DNA of 64,000 nt, from NCBI GenBank assembly GCA_029258375.1, contig JARHZA010000002.1:5001-69000 (forward strand), written 5' to 3'. Of the stretch, positions 24,632 through 35,378 are shown one piece after another. Both the position numbers and the translations under genes were made by a program. Source of the stretch: Eubacterium sp. Its GTDB lineage: Bacteria; Bacillota; Clostridia; Oscillospirales; Acutalibacteraceae. Under the pieces are notes generated by a model, which was not told the DNA's origin, ran no database searches, and saw only the letters and a list, made by a program, of their open reading frames with translations. Position 1 is the stretch's first letter; each line of letters begins with the position of its first letter.

Positions 24632-25486
24632 GTGATTGAATTTCGTGATGTAAGCAAAGTTTACGGCAGCAACGGCACAAAGGCCCTTAATAACGTAAAC
24701 ATTAAAATTGAAGATGGTGAATTTGTATTCATCGTAGGTTCATCAGGTGCTGGTAAAAGTACCTTCTTAAAGTTAATTATGCACGAAGAAAAGCCTTCAA
24801 GTGGTGAGGTAATTGTTGGCGATTATTCTTCTGCAACAATAAAGAAAAAAGAAGTTCCATTTTATAGAAGAACTATGGGCATTGTATTCCAAGATTTCCG
24901 TTTAATTCCTAAAATGAGCGTTTACGACAACGTTGCATTTGCGATGCGTGTTATTGGCGCTAAGGAAAAAGACATTAGAAAAAGAGTTCCTTATATTCTT
25001 CAACTTGTTGGACTTTCTCATAAAGCACGTGCACTACCTAATGAACTTTCAGGTGGTGAGCAGCAGCGTGTCTCTCTTGCTCGTGCTCTTGTAAACAATC
25101 CAAAACTCATTATTGCGGACGAGCCTACTGGTAACGTAGACCCTGAAATGAGCCATGAAATTGTTGATATGCTTACAAAAATTAACAATAACGGCACAAC
25201 AGTAGTTATGGTTACACACGAACACGAACTTGTTCGTTCATTCCCTCGCCGTGTTATTGTTGTTAAAAACGGCGAAGTTGTTTCTGATACTCCAGACCCA
25301 ACACATGCTCAGTTTGAATCAGAGGAACCACGCAAAACAACAGATATGTTCTATTATAACGAAGATTTAAAACTCGGCGACCATGTTGAAGATATTTTTG
25401 ATTCAATAGATGATATTGAATTTAGCTTTGCCGATGAGCCTGCTGAAAAAACAGATGATAACGGCAGTAACGGAGGTAATGAATAA
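24632..25486 (+). CDS. ftsE: Cell-division ATP-binding protein FtsE (with acidic C-terminal extension)
   Basis: A 284-residue ABC ATPase. Walker A GSSGAGKST (36-44), Q-loop FQDFR, signature LSGGEQQR (139-146) and Walker B IIADEPTG are all present. FtsE powers FtsX, which transmits a signal across the membrane to activate wall hydrolases at the septum. The protein is longer than the usual ~228 residues: about 50 extra acidic residues (SEEPRKTTDMFYYNED ... DDIEFSFADEPAEKTDDNG) follow the ATPase core, with no known function. GTG start behind GAAGAGG. The ftsX start overlaps its stop by one base. Confidence 0.96.
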   Translation: MIEFRDVSKVYGSNGTKALNNVNIKIEDGEFVFIVGSSGAGKSTFLKLIMHEEKPSSGEVIVGDYSSATIKKKEVPFYRRTMGIVFQDFRLIPKMSVYDNVAFAMRVIGAKEKDIRKRVPYILQLVGLSHKARALPNELSGGEQQRVSLARALVNNPKLIIADEPTGNVDPEMSHEIVDMLTKINNNGTTVVMVTHEHELVRSFPRRVIVVKNGEVVSDTPDPTHAQFESEEPRKTTDMFYYNEDLKLGDHVEDIFDSIDDIEFSFADEPAEKTDDNGSNGGNE

Positions 25487-26406
25487 TGAATGCATCAAGT
25501 TGGAAATACCTTATTAAAGAAGGTTTTAGAAATACATGGACAAATAGAATGATGAGTGTTGCATCTATTTGTGTACTTATGAGCTGTCTTGTTTTAATTG
25601 GTTGTGCCTCAATGATGTTCCTTAACATAGATTCTCTTATTAGCAGAATTGAAGAAGAAAACGTTGTTATGGTATTTATTGAAAAGGATACAACAAAAGA
25701 AGATATAGATGCTATGGGTGCAAGCATTGATTCTATAAATAATGTTAAAGATAAGGAATTTGTTCCTAAAGAAAAAGCATGGAAGGAACAACTTGCTACT
25801 ATGGATGACGCAGAAGCTGAATTTTTTACAGAAATCAGTTCAGATATTCCACTTCCAGATGCTTACAAAGTAGTAGTAGATGATCTAAATTATTTTGATG
25901 AAACTATTGATGAGATTGAAAAATTAGATCATATTGATACAATTCGTGAAAATAAAGACTTTGCAAAAAAACTTGTTTCTATTCGTCATGCTATAGAAGT
26001 TATTGCAGTAATAATTATTTTAGTTCTTCTTGCAATTAGTATCTTTATTATTTCAAACACAATCAAGTTAACTGTTTATTCAAGAAGACTTGAAATTAGT
26101 ATTATGAAATCTGTTGGTGCAACGAATAACTTCGTGCGAATGCCATTTATTGTTGAGGGTATGATACTTGGTATAATATCTGGTTTTGTATCTTTAGGGC
26201 TTGTATGGGGATTATATGAACTTGCAGTTACACAGTTCCACGAACTTATAGACTCATTGAATTTCACAATGTTAAACTTTGGCGATTACGCAGTTCAACT
26301 TCTTCTTTTATTCATTGCAATAGGCATTTTAACCGGTGTAGGCGGTTCTGTTATTACAATGAGCAAATATCTTAATAAGGAAGGTAGTGAAATAAGCGGT
26401 GTCTAA
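25486..26406 (+). CDS. ftsX: Cell-division membrane protein FtsX
   Basis: A 306-residue permease-like protein with the FtsX topology: one N-terminal helix (about 25-47), a large extracytoplasmic loop (about 48-165) and three C-terminal helices. The conserved cytoplasmic RRLEISIMKSVGATNNFVRMPF block is typical. The extracellular loop of FtsX contacts M23 or NlpC hydrolases (EnvC, PcsB, CwlO) through their coiled coils, and three genes of that kind follow. The next gene starts inside the end of ftsX (eight-base overlap). Confidence 0.95.
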   Translation: MNASSWKYLIKEGFRNTWTNRMMSVASICVLMSCLVLIGCASMMFLNIDSLISRIEEENVVMVFIEKDTTKEDIDAMGASIDSINNVKDKEFVPKEKAWKEQLATMDDAEAEFFTEISSDIPLPDAYKVVVDDLNYFDETIDEIEKLDHIDTIRENKDFAKKLVSIRHAIEVIAVIIILVLLAISIFIISNTIKLTVYSRRLEISIMKSVGATNNFVRMPFIVEGMILGIISGFVSLGLVWGLYELAVTQFHELIDSLNFTMLNFGDYAVQLLLLFIAIGILTGVGGSVITMSKYLNKEGSEISGV

Positions 26407-27598
26407 ATCTATAAAATTTATTTCAGTAATTTTAAGTGTTGTCTTTGTTTTTTCATCTGCTTTTGTTGCAGAAGCTAAATCAAGCGCTGAAGCTGAAAAA
26501 GAAAAGATAGAAGATAGACTTGAAAAATCTGAAAAACAATTAAGCGCACTTAAAAAGAAAAAAGGCTCAATGGAAGAATACGTTAAAGTATTACAGGGCA
26601 AAATAACATTGCTCCAAGATAGAGTCGGTTCTATAGAAAAACAAAAAGCTGAACTTCAAACAGAAATCAACGCAATTGAAGAAAAAATCAAAAAAACAGT
26701 TGTAGAAATTGAAGAATCAAAAAAAGAAATTGAAGCAAAACAAAAAGATTTTGAAAAAATCTATGAAGTATATTGCCAACGCTTAAGAGCAATGTATATT
26801 TCTGGTCACGTTTCAACTCTTGAAGTTTTACTTGATAGTGATGATATGAGTTCTATTCTTACTCGTGCTGAAATGGTTAAAAGTGTTTCAGCACAAGACA
26901 AGAGCACACTTGATAAGCTTATGAAGAAAATGAAAGAAATTCAAAAGCAAAAACAAGTTCTTCAAGATAAAAAGACTGAACTCGATACAGATAAAGAAAA
27001 TCTTAACGGTCGTAAAACTAAACTTCAAGAATCAATAAATGAAATAAACGAATCAAAGAGCGAACTTAAATCAGAAATTTCTGAATGTAATGCTGCTATT
27101 GTTGAACTTTCAAAAACATCAAACAGCATTATGGAAAAAATTGACGAAGACCAAGATAAAATTAAACAACTCGAAGATGAAATTAAGCACGCATCAGGTG
27201 GTGGCACACACAACCCAGGTACAGGTGTTTTAGGTTATCCAACAAACTACAGAAGTATTTCTGCTGGTTATCCAAACTACCCAAGTGGTAGATACCACGG
27301 CGGTGTTGACTTCCCTTGCCCAGTAGGTTCTAACGTCTACGCATCAGATAGCGGCACAGTTGTTATGGTTAAATACCTTAACTATAGTTATGGTTTCCAT
27401 ATTTTAATCAACCACGGTAAAGGTCTTTCAACTCTTTATGCACATAACAGCAAAATCCTTGTTTCAGTAGGTCAAAACGTATCTAAGGGACAAAAGATTG
27501 CTGAATCAGGTCAAACTGGTAACGCAACAGGACCACACTGCCACTTTGAAGTAAGACTTAACGGTAACCGTGTTAACCCAATGAACTATCTTCGATAA
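26399..27598 (+). CDS. Coiled-coil M23 peptidase, EnvC/PcsB-like, paralogue 1
   Basis: A 399-residue secreted protein: signal peptide (about 1-27), a long coiled coil (about 30-265) and a C-terminal LytM/M23 domain. The zinc ligands are intact: His300 and Asp304 in YHGGVDF, and His380-Cys-His382 (HCHFEVR). M23 enzymes cut peptide cross-links in peptidoglycan. A coiled-coil-M23 fusion beside ftsEX is the hallmark of an FtsEX-controlled hydrolase, here with all catalytic residues. The GTG start overlaps ftsX. First of three tandem paralogues, which share YLNYSYGF / LYAHNS / TGPHCHFE blocks. Confidence 0.92.
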   Translation: MSKSIKFISVILSVVFVFSSAFVAEAKSSAEAEKEKIEDRLEKSEKQLSALKKKKGSMEEYVKVLQGKITLLQDRVGSIEKQKAELQTEINAIEEKIKKTVVEIEESKKEIEAKQKDFEKIYEVYCQRLRAMYISGHVSTLEVLLDSDDMSSILTRAEMVKSVSAQDKSTLDKLMKKMKEIQKQKQVLQDKKTELDTDKENLNGRKTKLQESINEINESKSELKSEISECNAAIVELSKTSNSIMEKIDEDQDKIKQLEDEIKHASGGGTHNPGTGVLGYPTNYRSISAGYPNYPSGRYHGGVDFPCPVGSNVYASDSGTVVMVKYLNYSYGFHILINHGKGLSTLYAHNSKILVSVGQNVSKGQKIAESGQTGNATGPHCHFEVRLNGNRVNPMNYLR

Positions 27599-27621
27599 TG
27601 TGTTTACATATTGATTAGGTT

Positions 27622-29040
27622 GTGAAGGTTATGAAGAATTTTAATACATCATCAAAAATTTTATCGCTTTTATTAAGCATCTGTCTTTTATTTACAGTTT
27701 CAGTTTTTCCAAACGGTTTGTATGCTGCAAGCGCTAAGGACTTAACTCCAGAGGAAGAACTTGCAATTATTGAAGAAAGAATAAAAGAAGCTAATAAAAA
27801 ACTTGCAGAACTTGGTAAAAAATCTGCTGATACAGAAGAATATCTAAAGGTTCTTAACGATAAAATAGGTTATCTTCAAAAACAGCTTGATTATGTTACC
27901 GAGCAGGTAAGTAGTGATAAAAAATCTATAAACGACTTAAAAACTAAATATGATGAAAACGAAAAAGCAATAGAAGTTGCAAAAAACGATATTGCAGATT
28001 TAACACAGCAACTTGATGCTAAAACAGATGATTTTAATGTTAGTTATGATTTATACTGCAAACGCCTTTGCGCAATGTATATAAGTGGTGAAACAAATAT
28101 TATTTCGTTTTTAATTACAAGCGATGATCTTTCTCAACTTCTTACACGTTTTGAAATGGTTAGACGCATTTCAAAACAAGACGGTGAACTGCTTAAAACA
28201 GTTAGAAGTGAAATGAAAAATATTGTAGATTCAAGAAAAGAAATTACTGAAAAGCAAAATTCTTTAACTGAAAAACAAAATGAACTTCAAGAAATAACAC
28301 TTAGCCTTCAACAAGGCATTGCTGAAATGCAAGAAAAACAAATTGAACTTGATAAAAAAAGAACTTCATTGTCTTCAGAAAGAGCAGAAGCTAATGTTTT
28401 ATTGAAAAAATTAAGTGATCAAAAAGGTTATTATACCGAATATCTTGAAGATAATTTAGATACAATGCACCAAATTGATAACGAAATTGCTCAAGCAGAA
28501 AAAGAACACGCAGATAAATTAACAACAACAAAACCAACAACTAAACCACCTACCACTCAAAAACCAAATCCAGGTGGCAACACAACAAAGCCAACAACTA
28601 AGCCAGAAGAGCAAACTAAGTATATTAAGTTAACTTATCCTGTTCCTTCTCAAAAACGAATCACTTGTGGATTCCATGGTTATGTTGGTCACAGTGGTGC
28701 GGATTTTAGTTGCCCAACAGGTTCAAAAGTAGTTGCTGCTGAATCAGGAACTGTTATTATTTCAAAAGATTTAACAAACGAAGACGGCTCTTATAGAAGT
28801 TACGGAAGATATATTGTTATTAAACACGATAAAACAACCCCATCTGGAGAAAGTGTTTATACTTTATATGCCCATAATTCAAGAAGACTTGTAACTGCTG
28901 GAACTTATGTTCAAAAAGGTCAGCAAATTGCTGAATCAGGTTCAACTGGTAACTCAACAGGCCCACACTGTCACTTTGAAGTAAGAACACCATCTTCTTC
29001 ATATAGCGATTGTAAAGATCCGGCAAAATATTTGTCATAA
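27622..29040 (+). CDS. Coiled-coil M23 peptidase, paralogue 2 (Thr/Pro/Lys linker)
   Basis: A 472-residue paralogue of the preceding protein with signal peptide (about 8-37), coiled coil (about 45-290), a low-complexity linker rich in T, K and P (TKPTTKPPTTQKPNPGG, about 292-335) and an M23 domain with His357, Asp361 and HCH at 449-451. The linker is unique to this copy and would let the catalytic domain reach further into the wall. The start is uncertain: GTG 27622 or ATG 27631, neither with a well-spaced ribosome site. It follows paralogue 1 by 23 bases, so it is in the same operon. Confidence 0.9.
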   Translation: MKVMKNFNTSSKILSLLLSICLLFTVSVFPNGLYAASAKDLTPEEELAIIEERIKEANKKLAELGKKSADTEEYLKVLNDKIGYLQKQLDYVTEQVSSDKKSINDLKTKYDENEKAIEVAKNDIADLTQQLDAKTDDFNVSYDLYCKRLCAMYISGETNIISFLITSDDLSQLLTRFEMVRRISKQDGELLKTVRSEMKNIVDSRKEITEKQNSLTEKQNELQEITLSLQQGIAEMQEKQIELDKKRTSLSSERAEANVLLKKLSDQKGYYTEYLEDNLDTMHQIDNEIAQAEKEHADKLTTTKPTTKPPTTQKPNPGGNTTKPTTKPEEQTKYIKLTYPVPSQKRITCGFHGYVGHSGADFSCPTGSKVVAAESGTVIISKDLTNEDGSYRSYGRYIVIKHDKTTPSGESVYTLYAHNSRRLVTAGTYVQKGQQIAESGSTGNSTGPHCHFEVRTPSSSYSDCKDPAKYLS

Positions 29041-29058
29041 TTTTTTGATGAAATTATA

Positions 29059-29087
29059 TTGTGATTTTTGCTATATTATTTTATAAT
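29059..29087 (+). promoter_or_regulatory. Probable internal promoter before M23 paralogue 3
   Basis: TTGTGA (29059-29064) and perfect TATAAT (29082-29087) with 17-bp spacing in the 189-base gap. It gives a leader of about 135 bases that contains a small ACATCA/TGATGT hairpin just before the ribosome site. This could let paralogue 3 be expressed apart from ftsEX. Confidence 0.6.
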
Positions 29088-29229
29088 AGATAATGTTGTA
29101 TAAATTTTTATTGAAATAAAGTTAAAAAGTTATACAAAATAGTAAAAATTTTGCTAAACACTTTAAATTTTGGTTTAGGCCTACATCACAATATTGATGT
29201 TGTGCAATTCAAAAGGGGAATAAAGCACA

Positions 29230-30645
29230 ATGCATAAAAAGAGTCTAATTAGAATCATTGCGATTTTAATGACTGTATCAATTAGTATTGCATCTTTCAC
29301 TGCTGGTGGAATTAGCGCATATTCAGAAATTTCTACCAATTCTTATAAAAGTGCGGAACAGGATAAACAAGAAGCCGAAAACGCACTTCAAAATCAAAAA
29401 GATGAACTTCAAAAAAATCTTGAAGATGCAGAAAAGAAACTTGCTGAACTTGCAGTGCAGTCAAAGAATACAGAAGAATATGTAAATACTCTTGATGAAA
29501 AAATTGGCTATCTAAATGAGCAATTAACACTTCTTGATAATGATGTTGTAAAATATCAAGAAGAAATTGACGCCCTTCAAAAAAATATTGATTTAAACCA
29601 AGCTGATGCAGATGCACTTCAAATAGCAGTAGATGATGCACAACTTGTTTTAGATGAACTTAATGCGAAATTTAAGCATAAATATGATGCTTATTGCATA
29701 AGAGTAAGGGCAATTTACATATCTGGCAGTTTTAATCTTTTATCTGCACTTTTAACTTGCAGAGATTTATCAAGTTTTTTAACTCGCTATGAAATGATAA
29801 AATCTGTTTCAAAAAGCGATGCAGAACTCCTTGCAGAAATTGAAGAACAAACAAAAGTTATTCTTCAACAAGAGGATGAATTAAATGCTAAAAAAGCTGA
29901 ACTTGATATTGTTTTAGCAAAACTTAATTCAGAAAAAAGTCAACTTCAGTCAAAACAAAATGATTTAACAAAAATTCAAGAAGTGCAGGCAACAAAAAAA
30001 GCGATGCTTGCAACCGACAGAGCAGAGAGCGACAGATTGCTTGCAGAACTCACTGCTAAAAACGGTATGTATACAGAATTTAAAAACGAAGATAAAGAAC
30101 TTATAGATGCTCTTGAAAAAGAGATTGACGATCTTTTAAGTGGCATTAAGAACCCAAATGATGTTACTCTTGCAACAACAAGTAACAGGCACGATGTAAC
30201 TGGGCCTGCATATTCTTATTCTGATGTTTATAATAATTCAGATGCAGTTCTTAATATGACTTATCCAGTGCCGGGCAACTATACTGTTTCTTGTGGCTTT
30301 GGTAAGTATAGCAACGGTAACCCGCATAATGGTATTGATTTTCCTTGCTCTAAGGGCTCAAAAGTAGTTGCGGCACAAAGTGGTGTAGTTATTAAAACAC
30401 AAAGGCTTGATTATAGTTATGGTTATTATGTGATGATTTATCACGGAACAGATGCAAGAGGCAGATCTGTTGTTACATTATATGCACATAATTCAAGCAT
30501 TCTTGTGTCAGTTGGTGAAACGGTTTCAAAAGGTCAGCAAATCGCAAAATCTGGTTCAACTGGCAACTCAACTGGTCCACACTGTCATTTTGAAATAAGA
30601 CTTGATAATAATGCAGTAAATCCAAAAAATTATTTGAGTAAATAA
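29230..30645 (+). CDS. Coiled-coil M23 peptidase, paralogue 3
   Basis: A 471-residue secreted paralogue: signal peptide (about 1-31), coiled coil (about 38-300) and M23 domain with His366, Asp370 and HCH at 451-453. Catalytic residues are complete. It shares with paralogues 1 and 2 the same coiled-coil hinge motif (YC.R..AMYISG type; here YCIRVRAIYISGS) that may contact FtsX. It has its own ribosome site (AAAAGGGG) and probably its own promoter, unlike the first two. Confidence 0.92.
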   Translation: MHKKSLIRIIAILMTVSISIASFTAGGISAYSEISTNSYKSAEQDKQEAENALQNQKDELQKNLEDAEKKLAELAVQSKNTEEYVNTLDEKIGYLNEQLTLLDNDVVKYQEEIDALQKNIDLNQADADALQIAVDDAQLVLDELNAKFKHKYDAYCIRVRAIYISGSFNLLSALLTCRDLSSFLTRYEMIKSVSKSDAELLAEIEEQTKVILQQEDELNAKKAELDIVLAKLNSEKSQLQSKQNDLTKIQEVQATKKAMLATDRAESDRLLAELTAKNGMYTEFKNEDKELIDALEKEIDDLLSGIKNPNDVTLATTSNRHDVTGPAYSYSDVYNNSDAVLNMTYPVPGNYTVSCGFGKYSNGNPHNGIDFPCSKGSKVVAAQSGVVIKTQRLDYSYGYYVMIYHGTDARGRSVVTLYAHNSSILVSVGETVSKGQQIAKSGSTGNSTGPHCHFEIRLDNNAVNPKNYLSK

Positions 30646-30647
30646 TT

Positions 30648-31265
30648 ATGAATAAAATAAATTATAGTTTAAAAACTGAACAAATTATAGAAGAAAACAA
30701 GAGAGAGCATATTCTGCCCTCTCTTTTACTTCATGCATGTTGTGCGCCTTGTTCAAGCGCCTGCCTTGAATATCTTAATAAGCATTTCAATATAACTATT
30801 TATTACTACAACCCAAATATTTCTCCAAAATCTGAGTTTGATAAAAGACTTAATGAGGAAAAGCGTTTGGTTTCTGAAATGCCCTTAGATAACAATGTTG
30901 ACGTTATTGAAGGATATTATAATTATGATGAGTTCTTAGAAATTGCTAAAGGGCTTGAAAATGTTCCAGAAGGTGGGGCAAGGTGTTTTAAATGTTATAA
31001 GTTAAGACTTGAAAAAACTGCAGAACTTGCAAAAGAAAAAGGCTTTGATTATTTTTGCACAACACTTTCACTTAGCCCGTTGAAAAATTCTCAAAAGATA
31101 AATGAGATTGGCTATGAAGTTGCAGAAAAATATGGAGTAAAATGGTTGCCTTCTGATTTTAAGAAAAAAGAAGGTTATAAGCGTTCTATTGAATTGTCAA
31201 AAGAATATGATTTGTATCGCCAAAACTTCTGTGGTTGTGTATTTTCAAAAAGGGAGGAAAATTAA
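30648..31265 (+). CDS. queH: Epoxyqueuosine reductase QueH
   Basis: A 205-residue protein of the former DUF208 family, now known as QueH, which performs the last step of queuosine synthesis (epoxyqueuosine to queuosine in tRNA). The diagnostic cysteines are present: HACCAPCS (Cys31, Cys32), ARCFKC (Cys113, Cys116) and a C-terminal FCGC, which bind iron-sulfur and a second iron. It is distinct from the cobalamin-dependent QueG. The start is two bases after paralogue 3 and the next gene begins right after its stop. Confidence 0.92.
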   Translation: MNKINYSLKTEQIIEENKREHILPSLLLHACCAPCSSACLEYLNKHFNITIYYYNPNISPKSEFDKRLNEEKRLVSEMPLDNNVDVIEGYYNYDEFLEIAKGLENVPEGGARCFKCYKLRLEKTAELAKEKGFDYFCTTLSLSPLKNSQKINEIGYEVAEKYGVKWLPSDFKKKEGYKRSIELSKEYDLYRQNFCGCVFSKREEN

Positions 31266-32534
31266 ATGAATAATCCTCTTGCGTCAAGACTAAGACCTAC
31301 TGAACTTTGTGACGTTGCAGGGCAAAAGCATATTCTTGAAAAGGGCAAACCACTTTATAATATGATTGAAAGTGGCAATATTCCTAACCTTATTTTTTAT
31401 GGCCCTTCAGGTGTTGGCAAAACAACGGTTGCATCAATAATTGCAAAAAAAACTAATAGAGCACTAAGAAAATTAAATGGCACAAACGCATCAACAAGCG
31501 ACATTAAAGATATTGTTGCAGAACTTGATACGTTTGAAACTCAAAACGGAATTTTGCTATATCTTGATGAAATTCAATATTTCAATAAAAGGCAACAACA
31601 AAGTTTGCTTGAGTATATTGAAAACGGCAAGATAACTCTTATTGCGTCAACAACAGAAAATCCTTATTTTTACATATATCCGGCTATACTTTCTCGTTCA
31701 ACAGTGTTTGAATTTAAGTCTCTTGAATGGAACGATATTGTTCCTGTTATTGAACGAGGTTTTAACTTTTTAAGTGAAGAAAATAAAGTTAAGTTAAATA
31801 TAGAAAATGAAGTTTATGAAAAAATTGCAAAAGGTTGTGGCGGTGATGTTCGCAAAGCCTTAAATAGTGTTGAAAATTGCTTTTTTGCATCTCAAACTGA
31901 TGATGATACTAAAAATATCACCTCTGAAATTGCAACTGAATTAACTCAAAAAAGTGCAGTTAAATATGACAGAGAAGGCGACGAACATTATGATATAATC
32001 TCTGCTTATCAAAAGAGTATGAGAGGTTCTGATCCTGATGCTGCACTTCATTACCTTGCAAGACTTCTTGAGGCAGGCGACTTGCCATCTGCTTGCAGAA
32101 GACTAATTGTTTGCGCTTGTGAGGATGTTGGACTTGCTTACCCACAAATTATTCCAATCGTAAAAGCAGCAGTTGATACCGCTTTAATGGTAGGACTTCC
32201 AGAGGCAAGAATTCCTCTTGCCGATGCAGTTATTCTTGTTGCTACATCACCAAAAAGTAACACTGGTGAAATGGCAATAGATAAAGCAATTGCAGATGTT
32301 AGAAGAGGACACTATGGTTCAGTTCCTCGTCAACTTCAAAACAGGCATTATGATGGGGAAGATGCTGCTGTTAAAGGTCAGTTTTACTGTTATCCGCACG
32401 ATTATGAAAATCACTGGGTAGAGCAACAGTATCTTCCAGATATTATCAAAAATGAAAAATATTATGAGCCAGCAATGAACAAAAATGAACAAGCTGCAAA
32501 AGCATATTGGGATAAAATTAAAGGAAGAAAGTAA
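31266..32534 (+). CDS. rarA: Replication-associated recombination protein RarA (MgsA)
   Basis: A 422-residue AAA+ ATPase related to clamp loaders, acting at stalled replication forks. Walker A GPSGVGKTT (about 46-54), Walker B LLYLDEIQYF, sensor 1 ASTTENP and sensor 2 GGDVRKALN are present. The C-terminal MgsA/RarA domain (ACRRLIVCACEDVGLA, NRHYDGEDAA, HWVEQQYLP) is complete. It directly follows queH in the same transcript. Confidence 0.95.
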   Translation: MNNPLASRLRPTELCDVAGQKHILEKGKPLYNMIESGNIPNLIFYGPSGVGKTTVASIIAKKTNRALRKLNGTNASTSDIKDIVAELDTFETQNGILLYLDEIQYFNKRQQQSLLEYIENGKITLIASTTENPYFYIYPAILSRSTVFEFKSLEWNDIVPVIERGFNFLSEENKVKLNIENEVYEKIAKGCGGDVRKALNSVENCFFASQTDDDTKNITSEIATELTQKSAVKYDREGDEHYDIISAYQKSMRGSDPDAALHYLARLLEAGDLPSACRRLIVCACEDVGLAYPQIIPIVKAAVDTALMVGLPEARIPLADAVILVATSPKSNTGEMAIDKAIADVRRGHYGSVPRQLQNRHYDGEDAAVKGQFYCYPHDYENHWVEQQYLPDIIKNEKYYEPAMNKNEQAAKAYWDKIKGRK

Positions 32535-32610
32535 TTTATAAATTACTTTTTTGTGATATAGTTATATTGTGCTTTTATATTAAAATATTTGTGTGAAAGG
32601 TGGAATGTCT

Positions 32611-33246
32611 GTGACTAAAAAAGAAAGAGCTCTAAAAGCAATAGAAATATTAAAAGAATTATATCCAGAGGCTATATGCTCTCTTAACGCATCAAATCCA
32701 TTTGAGCTTCTTGTTGCAGTAAGACTTTCAGCACAGTGCACAGACGCAAGAGTAAATCTTGTTACACCTGCACTTTTTGAAAGATATAAAACACTTGAAG
32801 AATATGCAAATGCTGATGTTAAAGATGTTGAAAAGTATATTCATTCTTGTGGATTTTATAAAAACAAAGCAGAATCAATAGTTGGAATGGCTCAAATGGT
32901 TTTAAATGATTTTGGCGGCGAAGTTCCAGATAATATTGATGATTTAATAACGCTTCCCGGCGTAGGAAGAAAAACAGCAAATCTTATTGTTGGTGATGTG
33001 TATGGCAAAGAGGCAATTGTTGTTGACACACATTGCATTAGAATTACAAACAGAATTGGTCTTGTTGCAGAAAAAGACCCAAAGAAAATTGAATTTGCAT
33101 TAAAGAAAATAATACCTTCAAATGAAGGTTCAGATTTTTGTCACAGATTGGTACTTTTTGGCAGAGATGTTTGCTCAGCTCGAAAACCACTTTGTGAAGA
33201 TTGCCCAATGAGTGAAATTTGCAAAAAGGTAGGAGTTAAAAAGTAA
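32611..33246 (+). CDS. nth: Endonuclease III
   Basis: A 211-residue base-excision-repair glycosylase/AP lyase for oxidised pyrimidines. The helix-hairpin-helix LPGVGRKTAN carries catalytic Lys121, VDTHCIR carries Asp139, and the C-terminal 4Fe-4S loop has C-x6-C-x2-C-x5-C spacing (CSARKPLCEDC...C). The start is GTG 32611: AAAGGTGG lies seven bases upstream, while ATG 32605 and GTG 32593 are too close to or before the ribosome site. aroK overlaps its stop by one base. Confidence 0.95.
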   Translation: MTKKERALKAIEILKELYPEAICSLNASNPFELLVAVRLSAQCTDARVNLVTPALFERYKTLEEYANADVKDVEKYIHSCGFYKNKAESIVGMAQMVLNDFGGEVPDNIDDLITLPGVGRKTANLIVGDVYGKEAIVVDTHCIRITNRIGLVAEKDPKKIEFALKKIIPSNEGSDFCHRLVLFGRDVCSARKPLCEDCPMSEICKKVGVKK

Positions 33247-33743
33247 TGAAAACAAATATAGTTTTAATTGGAATGCCTGGTTGTGGCAAATCTACTTGTG
33301 GTGTTTTGGCTGCAAAAGCACTTCTTAAAAACTTTTTTGATACCGATTTGCTAATTCAAAATAATGAAAATTCTACTTTGCAAAATATTTTAGATGAAAA
33401 AGGTATAGAATATTTTAAAAAAGCAGAAGAAGACGCAATTGTTTCTCTAAATATTAGAGGCACAGTTATTGCAACAGGAGGAAGTGTTGTTTATAGCGAA
33501 AAAGCCATGGAACATCTTAAAGAAATTGGAAAAGTAATATATCTTCACCTAAGTTATGAAACAATGGAAAAGCGCATTGATAACATAACAACAAGGGGTG
33601 TTGTTTTGGCAAAAAACACAACTTTAAAAGATATGTATAACGAAAGACTAAGTCTTTATAATAAATATGCAGATGAAGTTGTTTATTGTGATGATTTAAC
33701 TGTTGAACAGACGGTTGAACAAATTGTAAATGTATCAAAATAA
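33246..33743 (+). CDS. aroK: Shikimate kinase
   Basis: A 165-residue P-loop kinase phosphorylating shikimate in aromatic amino acid synthesis. Walker A GMPGCGKST, the FDTD shikimate-binding Asp pair and the ATGGSVV glycine loop are visible. The LID region (RIDNITTRGVVL) is present, so the enzyme looks intact. It is encoded apart from other aro genes and is translationally coupled to nth. Confidence 0.9.
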   Translation: MKTNIVLIGMPGCGKSTCGVLAAKALLKNFFDTDLLIQNNENSTLQNILDEKGIEYFKKAEEDAIVSLNIRGTVIATGGSVVYSEKAMEHLKEIGKVIYLHLSYETMEKRIDNITTRGVVLAKNTTLKDMYNERLSLYNKYADEVVYCDDLTVEQTVEQIVNVSK

Positions 33744-33781
33744 TATAAACAATATGTTTATATTTATATTAAAATTTACAC

Positions 33782-35321
<1,540 letters not shown>

Positions 35322-35329
35322 TTATTGTA

Positions 35330-35364
35330 AGGGGCATTGATTTTTTTCAATGCCCTTATTTTTC
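35330..35364 (+). terminator. Rho-independent terminator of guaB
   Basis: GGGCATTGA/TCAATGCCC stem with a T6 loop, followed by TTATTTTTC. The next gene starts 15 bases later, so its transcript must arise by read-through or from a promoter inside guaB. Confidence 0.85.
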
Positions 35365-35378
35365 GTGCGGGGGTTAAT

